The position numbers and the translations under genes are program-made. A stretch of 64,000 nt of DNA from DASRHD01 sp035485575 (GTDB lineage Bacteria; Verrucomicrobiota; Verrucomicrobiia; Opitutales; Opitutaceae): positions 61,616 to 125,615 of the forward strand of contig DATHNW010000003.1 in assembly GCA_035485575.1 (NCBI GenBank), in the 5' to 3' direction. Under the pieces are notes generated by a model. It ran no database searches. It was not told the origin of the DNA and worked only from the letters and a program-made list of their open reading frames with translations. Within the stretch, counting starts at the first letter, position 1. Every line of letters begins with the position of its first letter. Shown in pieces: positions 39,276 to 49,611 of the stretch.

Positions 39276-42110
39276 ATGCACCGAAATGTCAGTTTTCTCA
39301 CGGTAGCGGCAGGCACGGCGGTCGTTATTGGCCTGATGGCCATGGCGGGATGGATCCTGCACATCCCGAGCCTGACTACGTTTGCGCCTGCGAGTGCGCC
39401 CGTGGTCATGAACGGCGCGCTGGGCCTGGTCATGGCGGGATGCGGCCTGTTCATGGCGATCCACCAAAGGCGGAAACCAGCCTTTTTTTTGTCCACGATC
39501 ACCGGCCTGATCGGCAGCCTGACCCTGGTCCAACACTTCAGTGGAATGGATCTCGGCATCGATAATTTACTCTGGCGGCATACGGCCATCATACCGTTCA
39601 CCGTGCCGGGACGCATGGCACCGCTGACCGCCACCAGTTTCGTCCTGCTTTTTTTTGCCATCAATCTCCTGGCCGGTGAGAAGCCCCGGTTGTGGCTTAT
39701 CGCCGTGCTGGGCGGAACCCTCCTTTCGTTGGCCCTGCTCCCCCTGCTCAGCCATTTCATCGCTTTAAGTCCGGAGAGTCCCTGGGCGGCATATCGCGGG
39801 ATGGCTTTGCCCACCGCCTTGTGTCTCATGATCCTTGCGCTGGCTTTTCTCTGGCGGATCGGCTCGGCCTATGAGGCCGAGGGCCCTCCCATCATGCTTC
39901 TGACGGCCGCGGTCGCGGTCATGATCGCCGTGGCTACGGTGACGCAACGCAGCTTCTCTGAACTCGGAAAATCGAACACTTGGGTGGCTCACACCCTTGA
40001 GGTGGAAGTGAACATCGAGCATATGGTGTCCGGCCTCTCACGCCTGGACGCGTCGATCCGCTCATTTGCGCTAACGGGCAATGACCGTTTCATCCAGCAG
40101 GTCGAGGCCCACAAGGATGAAGTTCGCAAGGACTTCGCCAGCCTGATCCATCTGACCGAGGATAATCCAGGCCAGCAACAGCGGTTGCACGAGTTGCAAT
40201 CGCTCCTTGAGCAAAAATTTTCCGAGAATGATGCGATCAGGCAGGCGCGAAAAACCGGCGGATTGAATGCGGTCATTCCGCTGATCGAGACACCTGCACA
40301 GGAAGCCACCCGGGCGGTCGTGATCAGCATCAATGAATTGCGCGGGGAGGAAAAGCGTCTGCTGGCCATGCGGTTGCAAGCGACGGTACAGACTGAAAGC
40401 AGCATGCGAACCATGCGGATTTTGGGCGGAACCCTCGCGGTGGCACTGATCGGACTTGCCTTCTGGCTGGCCCGGCGGGCCGCGCTGGCCCGGCGGGCGG
40501 CGGAAGCCGCCCTGGCCCGAGCCCGGGATCAGGCACTGGAAGCCTCGCGCCTGAAATCGGAATTCCTCGCCAACATGAGCCATGAGATTCGCACCCCGAT
40601 GAATGGGGTCATCGGCATGACGAGCCTCCTGCTGGATACGCCCCTGTCGGCCGAACAGCGCGAATCCCTGGAAACAATCCGGGTCTCGGGAGAAATGCTG
40701 CTGGTTTTGATCAGCGATATTCTCGACTTTTCGAAGATCGAGTCCGGCCGGTTCGAACTGGAAACGCAGGAGTTCGACCTGGTCGCATGCATCGAGGAAT
40801 CGCTGGCCCTTTTCAAGGCGAAGGCCCAGGAGAAACACCTCGAGCTGCTTTACTCGGTCGATCCAGAGGTACCCCACCTGGTCATCGGCGACGTCACCCG
40901 TGTGCGCCAGATCATGGTCAACCTCTTGGGCAATGCGCTCAAGTTCACCGCTCAAGGGGAAATCGAGGTAACCGTCGAATGCGCGGGGCCGCGGACCGAA
41001 TCAAAGCGAACCCTGGCCATCAGCGTACGGGACACCGGGATCGGCATTCCCGAAGACAAACGACACCGGCTGTTTCAACCTTTTTCCCAGATCGATGCCT
41101 CCACCAGCCGCCATTTTGGCGGAACCGGCCTCGGGCTATCGATCAGCAAACGCCTTTGCGAAATGATGGGGGGAGGGATAGAAGCAAAAAGCACGGAAGG
41201 AGTCGGTTCGATTTTCCAGTTTACCATCGAGGTGGCCCTCCCCTCCGTCCGGCGCACGATTCCCGCTGCGCCCGCCAGCATCTCCCTGTCCGGGAAGAAG
41301 GCCCTCCTCGTTGATGACAACGCCTCCAGCCGAAGAATCATCAGTTCCTACCTGAGGGGATGGAGCCTGGAAGCGGTGGAAGCAGATGGGGCCGAAGCCG
41401 CCCTTCGACTGCTTGAGAAAAGTCATTTCGATCTCTGTCTTTTCGACCTGTACATGCCGGGCTGTGACGGGCTGGCCTTGGCGGCCAGGTTACACACGTC
41501 CCGGGATGGCTTCGTTGCGCCCATCATTCTGCTGACTTCCGGCCAGCGGGACGAGGTCGGAAAGCAAACTTCGGCCGCAGGAATTGCCGCCGTGCTCGAC
41601 AAGCCCATTCGCCAAGCAGCCTTGCATCACGCCATTTTAAAGGTCCTCGGCGATGTCTCCGATTCCACCCCGGCGGGAGCCATCTCCATTGAGAGGATCG
41701 CCGAACTCCATCCCTTCAAGCTCCTGCTCGCTGAAGACAATTCGGTCAACCAAGTCGTGGCCCAACGAATGCTGGCGCGGCTCGGCTATCGGGTGGATAC
41801 CGTCGCAGATGGAAAGGAGGCGGTGGATGCCCTTCTGCGGCAATCGTATGAGGTCGTCCTGATGGATTTCCAGATGCCGGTCATGGATGGCCTGAGTGCG
41901 ACGAAGCGCATCCGCCTGGATGCCGAAATTGACCAGCCTTGGATTATTGCCATGACCGCTGATGCCATGACTGGCGATCGTGAACGGTTTCTCGCTGCAG
42001 GCATGAACGACTACATTTCAAAACCGGTGAAACTCGAGGAGCTCCGCGATGCCCTGCTTCGCGTCCGGCTCAACCGCCCCCTGCACGTGCCCGGGCCGCA
42101 GGACGCATAG
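39276..42110 (+). CDS. Membrane hybrid histidine kinase with CHASE3-like input and two receivers
   Basis: The protein has 944 residues. Residues 1-220 hold about six membrane helices (MASE-like). A CHASE3-like four-helix sensor follows (about 230-365: S-G-L-S-R-L-D-A-S-I-R-S-F-A-L-T-G), then a final helix near 380-400. HisKA has H436 in M-S-H-E-I-R-T-P; the ATPase has N-L-L-G-N-A-L-K-F and G-T-G-L-G-L-S-I. Receiver 1 has D724 (L-F-D-L-Y-M-P); receiver 2 has D864 (L-M-D-F-Q-M-P). No adjacent regulator is coded. It lies 230 bases after the GH2 gene, an interval where nothing is recognised, and so probably has its own promoter. Confidence 0.9.
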   Translation: MHRNVSFLTVAAGTAVVIGLMAMAGWILHIPSLTTFAPASAPVVMNGALGLVMAGCGLFMAIHQRRKPAFFLSTITGLIGSLTLVQHFSGMDLGIDNLLWRHTAIIPFTVPGRMAPLTATSFVLLFFAINLLAGEKPRLWLIAVLGGTLLSLALLPLLSHFIALSPESPWAAYRGMALPTALCLMILALAFLWRIGSAYEAEGPPIMLLTAAVAVMIAVATVTQRSFSELGKSNTWVAHTLEVEVNIEHMVSGLSRLDASIRSFALTGNDRFIQQVEAHKDEVRKDFASLIHLTEDNPGQQQRLHELQSLLEQKFSENDAIRQARKTGGLNAVIPLIETPAQEATRAVVISINELRGEEKRLLAMRLQATVQTESSMRTMRILGGTLAVALIGLAFWLARRAALARRAAEAALARARDQALEASRLKSEFLANMSHEIRTPMNGVIGMTSLLLDTPLSAEQRESLETIRVSGEMLLVLISDILDFSKIESGRFELETQEFDLVACIEESLALFKAKAQEKHLELLYSVDPEVPHLVIGDVTRVRQIMVNLLGNALKFTAQGEIEVTVECAGPRTESKRTLAISVRDTGIGIPEDKRHRLFQPFSQIDASTSRHFGGTGLGLSISKRLCEMMGGGIEAKSTEGVGSIFQFTIEVALPSVRRTIPAAPASISLSGKKALLVDDNASSRRIISSYLRGWSLEAVEADGAEAALRLLEKSHFDLCLFDLYMPGCDGLALAARLHTSRDGFVAPIILLTSGQRDEVGKQTSAAGIAAVLDKPIRQAALHHAILKVLGDVSDSTPAGAISIERIAELHPFKLLLAEDNSVNQVVAQRMLARLGYRVDTVADGKEAVDALLRQSYEVVLMDFQMPVMDGLSATKRIRLDAEIDQPWIIAMTADAMTGDRERFLAAGMNDYISKPVKLEELRDALLRVRLNRPLHVPGPQDA

Positions 42111-42248
42111 GCGGGTCGTCGGCCGGGCTACAGAACGTTTCCCGCCTCGGAAGAGCGAACTGTGCACTTGGTTCGCTCCGCCAGCCGGGCCGCTCGCGAT
42201 CCGCAGATGGCGCATGCGCTCTGAGCCCGCGGATGAACTGCCTCGGGG

Positions 42249-43625
42249 CTACTCGTGCTGCCTGGCCAGTTCCAGCGCCCGGGTGGTCGTGTAATACTTC
42301 GCCAGCATATCGGGTTCTTCCCAGTCCGGCAGCCGGCCCGAGGCCAGATATTGCAAAAACCGCCCCGTGACCTCGGCAAAATGGGCCTCATGGCCGACAT
42401 CATATTTCACCGGCACCACCATTTGCCAGGTGCCGGCCAGCGGCTTGAGCGCGATGCCGGGATACTTGGCCTGGATTTTCACGAGACCGGCAGCCAGCGT
42501 TTTCGCAAAGGCCGCGAGATCCGTCCCAGGTAACGGTTCGATAAAGAGCGTCGGCTGATAGCCCTGCTCCGCACCCTGCCGGATGACCAGGTCGCATTTG
42601 CTGCCGCGCAAAATCGAAAAGTGCGTGTCGCCACAGCCATCGGGCGCCTTGTATTCCCATCGCGCGGTCACGCGGGCATGGATGCCCTTGATGATGTAAT
42701 TGATTTCGCCGTTGGCGTAATCGCTCAGGACACCGTCCTGCACGCTGTCTTTTAGAAAATCGGGAAAGCCGCTGAGCCCCGTCACCGTGTTGAACTCCGC
42801 GGCGGTCAGCCGGGTGGGCCAATGCCGGGCCGACAGGACCTGGATGTCCTTCGCATAATCAAGCGCCTGCTCCGGAAAACATTCCCATTGGACCAGATCG
42901 ACCAGGTGGGTGCCGACGTCCACCATGCCCTCGCCCTGCTGCCTGACGTCAAAAAACCAGGCCGGCCGTTTCAAGGCGGACCCGGAGACATATTTGTAGT
43001 AGAAGTGGACGCTTTCCATCGCGACCGCGGGATTCTCATCCGTGCCGGTTTCGAGCTGTCCGAAAATTTCCGGCAGAAGCGAAAACTCCCTTTGCAGCAC
43101 GGTCATGATCTCGGAGCGTTCAGTCATGATGTCGTAGAGGATGACGCCTTTCTCGTGTGCCACGGCAAACGCCTGCTTCAGCAGCTCGAAGCCAGCCGGG
43201 TCGATGGCCATCGGCTTGTCTGCGAATACATTCAGGCCCGAATCCACAATCGCTTTGATATACTCGGTCTTCCGGAGGTTGTTGCCGGAAATCACGACGG
43301 CATTGCCGGGCTTTTCCCGCAGCATGCGCTCAAAATAGTCGGGACCGATGTAGATCTGCTCCCTCCAGCCGGTCGGATGGTCCGCCCGATGGTTGTAGCT
43401 GCTGATCCGTTTCAGATGCTCGAGCACATCGTCGCTGTCGGGCGCATAGACATAAACGGTCGGGTCGACCTGCGGGTACATTGTCTTCTGGAGCAAGCCG
43501 GCGTGGAAATGCCCGGGATCCAGCGTCATCAGCCTGACCGGCGACGGTGCTTCGGCGGATGCCGCCGCAGCGGGGAAGATGGGCACCAAGACACACCAAG
43601 ACAAAAGGAGGAAAGAAAGCTTCAT
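42249..43625 (-). CDS. Secreted Gfo/Idh/MocA-family oxidoreductase-like protein
   Basis: This is a 458-residue protein from the ATG at 43623-43625 (seven more residues are possible). A signal peptide (K-L-S-F-L-L-L-S-W-C-V-L-V to A-A-A-A-S-A) is followed by a Rossmann-like NAD(P) domain with F-A-D-K-P-M-A-I-D, the Gfo/Idh E/D-K-P motif. The larger C-terminal domain includes G-E-G-M-V-D-V-G-T-H-L-V-D-L-V-Q-W. A canonical G-x-G-x-x-G is not visible at the N-terminus, where L-D-P-G-H-F-H-A replaces it. That variant occurs in a group of exported verrucomicrobial and planctomycete proteins. Sugar metabolism is likely; the substrate is unknown. Confidence 0.82.
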   Translation of the reverse strand: MKLSFLLLSWCVLVPIFPAAAASAEAPSPVRLMTLDPGHFHAGLLQKTMYPQVDPTVYVYAPDSDDVLEHLKRISSYNHRADHPTGWREQIYIGPDYFERMLREKPGNAVVISGNNLRKTEYIKAIVDSGLNVFADKPMAIDPAGFELLKQAFAVAHEKGVILYDIMTERSEIMTVLQREFSLLPEIFGQLETGTDENPAVAMESVHFYYKYVSGSALKRPAWFFDVRQQGEGMVDVGTHLVDLVQWECFPEQALDYAKDIQVLSARHWPTRLTAAEFNTVTGLSGFPDFLKDSVQDGVLSDYANGEINYIIKGIHARVTARWEYKAPDGCGDTHFSILRGSKCDLVIRQGAEQGYQPTLFIEPLPGTDLAAFAKTLAAGLVKIQAKYPGIALKPLAGTWQMVVPVKYDVGHEAHFAEVTGRFLQYLASGRLPDWEEPDMLAKYYTTTRALELARQHE

Positions 43626-43848
43626 CCGGTTCTGTGATTTGAACATTTCGCCAAAAAAAGCAGCATTTTACTCGCCTGCAATGGCGACCCCAAACAAAGG
43701 CCGTGCCGTCTCTGATTTCCCTCTTCGCACCAAGTGCCAATCATGTGCAGGCTTGTCCATTTGCGGGTTAAGAACGCCCGGGGTGGGCCGATGTTGTAAA
43801 AGCATGGCTCCTATGCTAACAGCCTCAGGCATGCCCCGTGCGCCTACC

Positions 43849-46800
43849 ATGGAATCGAGGCGTGCCACCGGCCCCGGGCTGCGAACAGTACCGCGATGGC
43901 AAGTTTCGAGAGGCGGACCCTGGCGAGGGCAAACCTGTGCAGTTGTGATCGTTTCACTGCTCCTTGCCTGCACGGCCCGGGCGGTCGACCCGTCGCCCGT
44001 GTGGAGATTTTGGGACTACTCGGATGGACTGATCGAATCGCACGTCCTGCACATTACAGAGGACCCCGGCGGTGCCATCTGGATAAAGCACGGATTGATC
44101 AATTCAATGGATGTTCTCAATGGGTACACCATCACCCGTGTTCCCGATCCACTCGACTTCCAGCACATCCACGCCTCCTGGACCGTTGCCCCGCAAGGCC
44201 TGAAGCATTACGAAAATGGAAAGTGGACGCTCTACCCGTGCAATTTTCCTCTCAATGGGATTCGCGATCTCACGCCGGAGAACGATGATCAGGTTTTCCT
44301 CCTCACCACCGACCTGCTGCTGTCGTTCTCGCGACCCGACAAAACTTACCGGTTGGTGAAACGGGCCGATGAGACGGCACTGGGACACTTCACCGGGCTC
44401 GCGGAATTCAGGGATGGCGCGCTTTGGGTCACCGCCGAAAACGGCATGGGACGGCTGCTGGAGGCGAAAACTCCCAGCTGGACGGAGTTCACCAGCCGGG
44501 AGATTGGGCTCAAGGCGCTGGAGCATCCCCTGGCGGGATATGATGGCCAGCTGTTCGTCGCGGGGACTTCGCTGGAAAATTCCACCACGGCGGTCACGCG
44601 CTTTGATGGCCTCCATTTTCAAAAAATCACTGACGGACGCCTTAATGCAATGTGGGCCTGGCCGGGCTCACAAGGCAGCATCTGGGTGGAGGACGGCTCC
44701 GAACTCTTCCAATTGCAAAACGGACACAAGGAACCCGTGCAACGACTCGGAGCGCTCCTGAGCAGGGTTGAGGATATCATTCCGGAGCGCAATGGAGCCT
44801 TTTGGGTGGCCACGACGCAGGGGCTCGCGCGCCATGCCGACCCCTTGTGGACTCCCCACGATGGCAGCCAGGTCATCGACACCCGCGTCCATGCGATCAT
44901 CGAGGATCACGAAGGCCGGCTGTGGTTTGACTGCACCGATTACCTGGCAAGCTACGATCAGGGAACCTGGCGCATTTACGACCTGCCGGACGGCCAGATC
45001 ACTGACCAGTACCTCCCCCACGGAATCTGCGAGCTGCCCAACGGGAATTTGCTCATCAAGATCAAAGACTGGAAAGGGCCCGTCCTGGTTCTGAATCCCA
45101 GGACCATGCGGTTCACGCAGCTGGAGCCGCCGCCCGGGCGCACCCTGGGCATCTTCATGCCGCAAAGTGACGGCACCCTCCTGATTCAAACCCTGTCCAG
45201 CATATTGGAAACCAACCCCGACTACCGGCTGGAAACCTACGATGGCGAGAAATTCGGCGTGGTCGCGGACCTCGGCACGAAATGGGATCTCGCGGAGTTG
45301 CGCACCATCTTCAAGGCGCGCAACGGGGACATCTGGGTGGGAGGAACCACCGGGCTGGCCGTGTATCACAATGGCCAATACAGAAAATTCACGCCAGCCG
45401 ACGGCTACACCTCCAGCGGCGGATATGCCGTCTGCGAACTTCCGGATGGGAAAATTCTGGCCGGCGGCCGGGACAAGCTGCTGGCCTACGACGGGCAGCG
45501 CTGGAGCCTGCTCTTTGAAGGACTGGACCAGCTTGGGCTTGATCGAATCCGGCAGATCATCCTGGATCACGCCGGTACGGTTTGGATCGCCTCCGGGTCG
45601 GGCATCCACCGGTACCAAAACGGAGCCTGGATCTCCAATACCGAGGAGGACGGCCTGCCCTCCTCGATCGGGGGAACCGTTTTCGAAGACAGCCACCATA
45701 ATATCTGGGCCGGCACGGCCCGGGGCGCCAGCGTGTACCATTCGTCAGCAGATATCGATCCCCCGCAGGCGATCATCCGCGCGGAGCTGAACCAGAAGGA
45801 GGTCACCTCGACCGGCCAGACCAATCTGGCTTTTTCCGGCATCGACAAGTGGAAGCAAACCGCCACCGAACGATTGCTCTTCTCCTACCGCATGGACGGC
45901 GGGGCCTGGTCGGCCTTCACCACCCCACGCACCGCCACCTTCCAAGGTCTGCGCCCGGGGCCGCATCATTTCGAGGTCCGGGCCATGGACCGCAACGCGA
46001 ACATCGGGCCCGGATCCGCCGTTTTCGATTTCGCCGTGGTCTTCCCTTGGTATCGCGAGGCGGCCTTTCTCGTGCTGGCCGGGACCGGCATCGCCATCAT
46101 CGCATTGCTGGGCAGGTTGACGGTATCGCATTACCGGCATCGCAGCAGACTGATCGCCCAATTGCGCAGCGCCAAAGACATTGCTGAAGCCGCGAACCAG
46201 GCAAAAAGCGAATTTCTGGCCAACATGAGCCACGAACTGCGAACACCCCTGAACGGCGTGATCGGCATGACCGGGCTCGCCCTGGAAACCAGCCTGACCC
46301 CTGAGCAGAGGGACTTCATCACCACCGCCGCCCAATCCGCAGAGGCACTGGCGGTGGTCGTGAACGACATTCTCGATTTTTCAAAAATGGAGGAGGGCAA
46401 ACTGCAGCTGGAAACACGCCCGATCGATCTGCTCGAGATTGTTGAAGCATCCGGGCACGCATTTGCCCTGCAAGCCCATCAAAAAGGGCTCGAACTGGCC
46501 GTTGAGGTGGCGCCGGACAGTCCGCCCTGCTTCCAAGGTGACCCGACCCGGCTGCGGCAGATCCTGTTCAATCTTTTGAGCAATGCCTTGAAATTCACCG
46601 AGACGGGAGAGGTCTTGCTGGAGGTCAGACCGGCGGTCAAGGACGGCCAGGCCGTGCTCCAATTCTCGGTGGCAGACACCGGCATAGGGATTCCCGCCGA
46701 CCAGCAGAAACTGCTGTTTGCACCATTTACCCAGGCCGACTCCTCCACCACCCGGCGCTTTGGCGGAACCGGCCTGGGCCTCGCGATCGCCCATTACCTG

Positions 46801-47772
46801 GTGGAACGGATGGGAGGAAAGATTTGGATCGAGAGCGAGGTAGGGGCCGGCACAACTTTTCGATTTACCATCCCGCTTATATCAGCAGGCGCTCCGCCCG
46901 GCTTCATCCCGGCTGAAATTGATCCCGCAGAATCGGCGAAGATCAAGGCGCTCATCGTCGACGACAATGCGACCAACCGGCGGATTCTCGGGCGCCTGTT
47001 CGCGCATTGGCGCATCCCCGCGCAGAGCGCCGCCGATGGGGAGACCGCGCTGCAGATGCTGGCGAGCGCCGGAGCGGAAAACGCCCCCTACACCCTGATC
47101 GTATCCGAATATGGGATACCCGGCATGGATGGGATGACCCTGGGCCAAAAACTCAAGGCCAATCCGGGGCTTTCCACACACTTGGTGATGATGCTGACCG
47201 CCGATGACGCGAGCACGACAGGACCCCGCTGCCGGGCAGCCGGTTTTGACACCTGCTTGATCAAACCGATCAGGCAAAAACTGCTGCTCAATGCCATCAA
47301 GCAGGCCAGCGCGAAAGCATCGCAGACGCAAGAGGGCCAGAAAAAACCTGCCGCAAGCCCGGCGCCCCAACCGGAAAGGGCGGGCAAATTGCGCGTCTTG
47401 CTGGCGGAGGACAATGTCATCAACGAAAAGGTGGCGCGAAGAGTTCTCGAACAAAGAGGGCACGTCGTCACCCATGCCGAAAACGGCCGCAAGGCCGTGG
47501 CCCTGTTTCAGGCCCAAACTTTCGACCTCGTCCTGATGGACATACAAATGCCCGAAATGGATGGGCTGACCGCCACCAGGCTCATCCGGCAGCAGGAGGC
47601 CATCGCCAAAACGCACACGCTGATCATCGCCATCACCGCCTTCACGACCAAGGAAGACGAGGAGCGCTGCATGGCGGCGGGAATGGATGGATTTTTAACC
47701 AAGCCGCTCAATGCGAAAAATCTTTTCGATCTGATCGCAGCCCTCATGAAGGAAAAGCCGGCGGAAGTGTGA
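43849..47772 (+). CDS. Two-component-propeller hybrid histidine kinase
   Basis: This is a 1307-residue protein from the chosen ATG at 43849; in-frame ATGs at 43804 and 43831 are alternatives. An N-terminal signal/anchor (V-V-I-V-S-L-L-L-A-C-T-A-R-A) precedes about 14 propeller repeats (G-G-A-I-W; G-D-I-W-V-G-G-T; N-I-W-A-G-T) to about 640. A Y_Y_Y domain and one membrane helix (about 740-760) follow. HisKA has H795, then the ATPase. Receiver 1 has glutamate E1087 where Asp is expected (I-V-S-E-Y-G-I-P-G-M-D-G); receiver 2 has a normal D1231. The architecture matches HTCS-like sensors of polysaccharide use, but without the AraC output domain. It is divergent from the Gfo/Idh gene. Confidence 0.9.
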   Translation: MESRRATGPGLRTVPRWQVSRGGPWRGQTCAVVIVSLLLACTARAVDPSPVWRFWDYSDGLIESHVLHITEDPGGAIWIKHGLINSMDVLNGYTITRVPDPLDFQHIHASWTVAPQGLKHYENGKWTLYPCNFPLNGIRDLTPENDDQVFLLTTDLLLSFSRPDKTYRLVKRADETALGHFTGLAEFRDGALWVTAENGMGRLLEAKTPSWTEFTSREIGLKALEHPLAGYDGQLFVAGTSLENSTTAVTRFDGLHFQKITDGRLNAMWAWPGSQGSIWVEDGSELFQLQNGHKEPVQRLGALLSRVEDIIPERNGAFWVATTQGLARHADPLWTPHDGSQVIDTRVHAIIEDHEGRLWFDCTDYLASYDQGTWRIYDLPDGQITDQYLPHGICELPNGNLLIKIKDWKGPVLVLNPRTMRFTQLEPPPGRTLGIFMPQSDGTLLIQTLSSILETNPDYRLETYDGEKFGVVADLGTKWDLAELRTIFKARNGDIWVGGTTGLAVYHNGQYRKFTPADGYTSSGGYAVCELPDGKILAGGRDKLLAYDGQRWSLLFEGLDQLGLDRIRQIILDHAGTVWIASGSGIHRYQNGAWISNTEEDGLPSSIGGTVFEDSHHNIWAGTARGASVYHSSADIDPPQAIIRAELNQKEVTSTGQTNLAFSGIDKWKQTATERLLFSYRMDGGAWSAFTTPRTATFQGLRPGPHHFEVRAMDRNANIGPGSAVFDFAVVFPWYREAAFLVLAGTGIAIIALLGRLTVSHYRHRSRLIAQLRSAKDIAEAANQAKSEFLANMSHELRTPLNGVIGMTGLALETSLTPEQRDFITTAAQSAEALAVVVNDILDFSKMEEGKLQLETRPIDLLEIVEASGHAFALQAHQKGLELAVEVAPDSPPCFQGDPTRLRQILFNLLSNALKFTETGEVLLEVRPAVKDGQAVLQFSVADTGIGIPADQQKLLFAPFTQADSSTTRRFGGTGLGLAIAHYLVERMGGKIWIESEVGAGTTFRFTIPLISAGAPPGFIPAEIDPAESAKIKALIVDDNATNRRILGRLFAHWRIPAQSAADGETALQMLASAGAENAPYTLIVSEYGIPGMDGMTLGQKLKANPGLSTHLVMMLTADDASTTGPRCRAAGFDTCLIKPIRQKLLLNAIKQASAKASQTQEGQKKPAASPAPQPERAGKLRVLLAEDNVINEKVARRVLEQRGHVVTHAENGRKAVALFQAQTFDLVLMDIQMPEMDGLTATRLIRQQEAIAKTHTLIIAITAFTTKEDEERCMAAGMDGFLTKPLNAKNLFDLIAALMKEKPAEV

Positions 47773-47831
47773 CCGCCGCCGCCAAGACCGGGAGGCCGGC
47801 AGCAAGCACACAACCAAGGCGCCTTTCCCGC

Positions 47832-49418
47832 TCAATTGCCGTCGACTTCCAGCGTGCACACGCAATGCGGCGGCAGGGTGATCGATCCGTTGAGGCTGAC
47901 CTTCTGCGATTGGATTTGCACGTGATGCACCGCCGTGGACGGATCGACATAGGAAATGCCCAGCCCCGGCATCATGTCCGGGCCATTGTTGTCCGTGGCC
48001 GCGGAGGAATAAATTTCCCAGAGTGTCCCGGTGGTCGCGGTGTGGTTGAAGCCGCTCATCGTCAGCTTGACGTAGTGCGTCTGGGTCCAGGCACGATTGA
48101 CGAAATTGACGTATAGCTTTTTGTTCGCCGGATCGAGCGAACCGACCGCAGTGACCTCGGCAACATTAGACTCCGCCGGGACATAGCCCAATGCACTGGT
48201 CGAGAAAGTCGGGCTGGTCACACTGGTGGAAATCATGGTGGTTCCGAAATGCTGGGCAAAAAGCTGGATGACGTAATAGGGAACCTTGGGCTGGTTCAGG
48301 TAAGAATTCCATCCGAAGCAGGTGTCATCGACCATCTTGAAGTAATTCGCGATCCTCACCTTGGGATGGGACAAAAACACCTGCATGATCCGGCCAGCAT
48401 AAACGGCGCTGCCCATCGTTTTGTTATGGTCGATCCAGGACGGCATTGATCCGAAAAGCGGCCCCCACTCAGTGACCGCAATGCCGATGTCGCGCCCTTG
48501 TTGATATTGCGCAATCAAGGCTTCAACCGAGGTCAGTTCCTGGTCGACCGTCTCCGGCGCCGCCCACATCGCCCGGTATCCGCTCTGGGTCGAAGGGATG
48601 GTCGTCCCATAAAACCCCGGGAAATAGGCGTTGTGGATGGCAATGTAATCAATCTGAGCCGCGCACGTCTGCAGCACGGTCTGGATCCAGTTCGGGTAGG
48701 CGGTCATGGTATAGGCCGTCCGATTCGGCATGCCGATGGCCATCAATTGAATGGAGGGATCCGATTTTCTCATGGCGGCCGCAAAGGAAAGCACCTGCTG
48801 GGCGTATTGCGTCGGTGTCATCGCAATCTGCTGCTCGGCCGCACTGCTATTGAAATAGAGCTCGTTGCCAAGTTCCCACATCGGCACCCGCGCGGAAGGA
48901 TCCACCCCGTCGGCCAGCCGCTGCGTGTTTTTTGGGTTATTGCAGTAATCAACCCACGCGGCCGCCTCGCTGGCGGAGCCCGTCCCGACATTGGCCGTGA
49001 TCAGCGGCGTCGCCGCAGTCAGCTGGCACGTTTTGAGAAATTCGGGAGTGCCGTACACATCCCGTTCGGAGCCTGAATCAGCCCCGTGTGGAATCACCGG
49101 GCGCGAGCTGACCGGCCCGACGCCGTTCTGCCAGTGATAGAAATCAGAAAGAATCCCGCCGGGAAACCGGATGGAGGAGATCTCCTCGCTGGCAGCGGTG
49201 ATCAGCAGGCTGTTGTTCAGGTTGCCCTGCGCATCAGCGAGGCCGTTGCCTTGGTTGAACCATTCGACATTTGTGCCGAGCAATCCCGAGGGAACGGGAT
49301 TAAGCAGATTGCCGGCTTGAACTGAACATGTAACATCCGGCGAAGCGCCGGCGACCGGGAGTCTAAGAATTGTGAGCGCAACGGTGAGCGCCACACTGCG
49401 GGGTAAGTGCGATGACAT
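47832..49418 (-). CDS. Secreted GH51-like alpha-L-arabinofuranosidase
   Basis: The 528-residue protein has a signal peptide (V-A-L-T-V-A-L-T-I-L-R-L-P-V-A-G-A-S). The TIM barrel carries acid/base E186 in W-E-L-G-N-E-L-Y and the probable nucleophile E317 in V-T-E-W-G-P, the GH51 arrangement. R-F-P-G-G-I-L-S-D-F-Y-H-W matches the N-terminal substrate loop. A C-terminal beta-sandwich ends the protein. It would release arabinose (or act on a related furanoside or glucoside) in the periplasm or outside. It is convergent with the propeller kinase, leaving about 60 bases. Confidence 0.82.
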   Translation of the reverse strand: MSSHLPRSVALTVALTILRLPVAGASPDVTCSVQAGNLLNPVPSGLLGTNVEWFNQGNGLADAQGNLNNSLLITAASEEISSIRFPGGILSDFYHWQNGVGPVSSRPVIPHGADSGSERDVYGTPEFLKTCQLTAATPLITANVGTGSASEAAAWVDYCNNPKNTQRLADGVDPSARVPMWELGNELYFNSSAAEQQIAMTPTQYAQQVLSFAAAMRKSDPSIQLMAIGMPNRTAYTMTAYPNWIQTVLQTCAAQIDYIAIHNAYFPGFYGTTIPSTQSGYRAMWAAPETVDQELTSVEALIAQYQQGRDIGIAVTEWGPLFGSMPSWIDHNKTMGSAVYAGRIMQVFLSHPKVRIANYFKMVDDTCFGWNSYLNQPKVPYYVIQLFAQHFGTTMISTSVTSPTFSTSALGYVPAESNVAEVTAVGSLDPANKKLYVNFVNRAWTQTHYVKLTMSGFNHTATTGTLWEIYSSAATDNNGPDMMPGLGISYVDPSTAVHHVQIQSQKVSLNGSITLPPHCVCTLEVDGN

Positions 49419-49611
49419 ACGCCCCTCTACGGCCGCAATTGAAAATAAGGTACCGGCTATCCATGCCTGAAACCCGTTTTATTCTTTTTTACCCAAGCCG
49501 CCTGCCCATTGGACCGGTTGATTTTATTCTTAAATGAATGCCCGCGATGGGGAAACGAGGCATGTCCTGTGCTTTATCCCCTCCAGCCGCGGGTTTCCGC
49601 GAACTGCCGAA

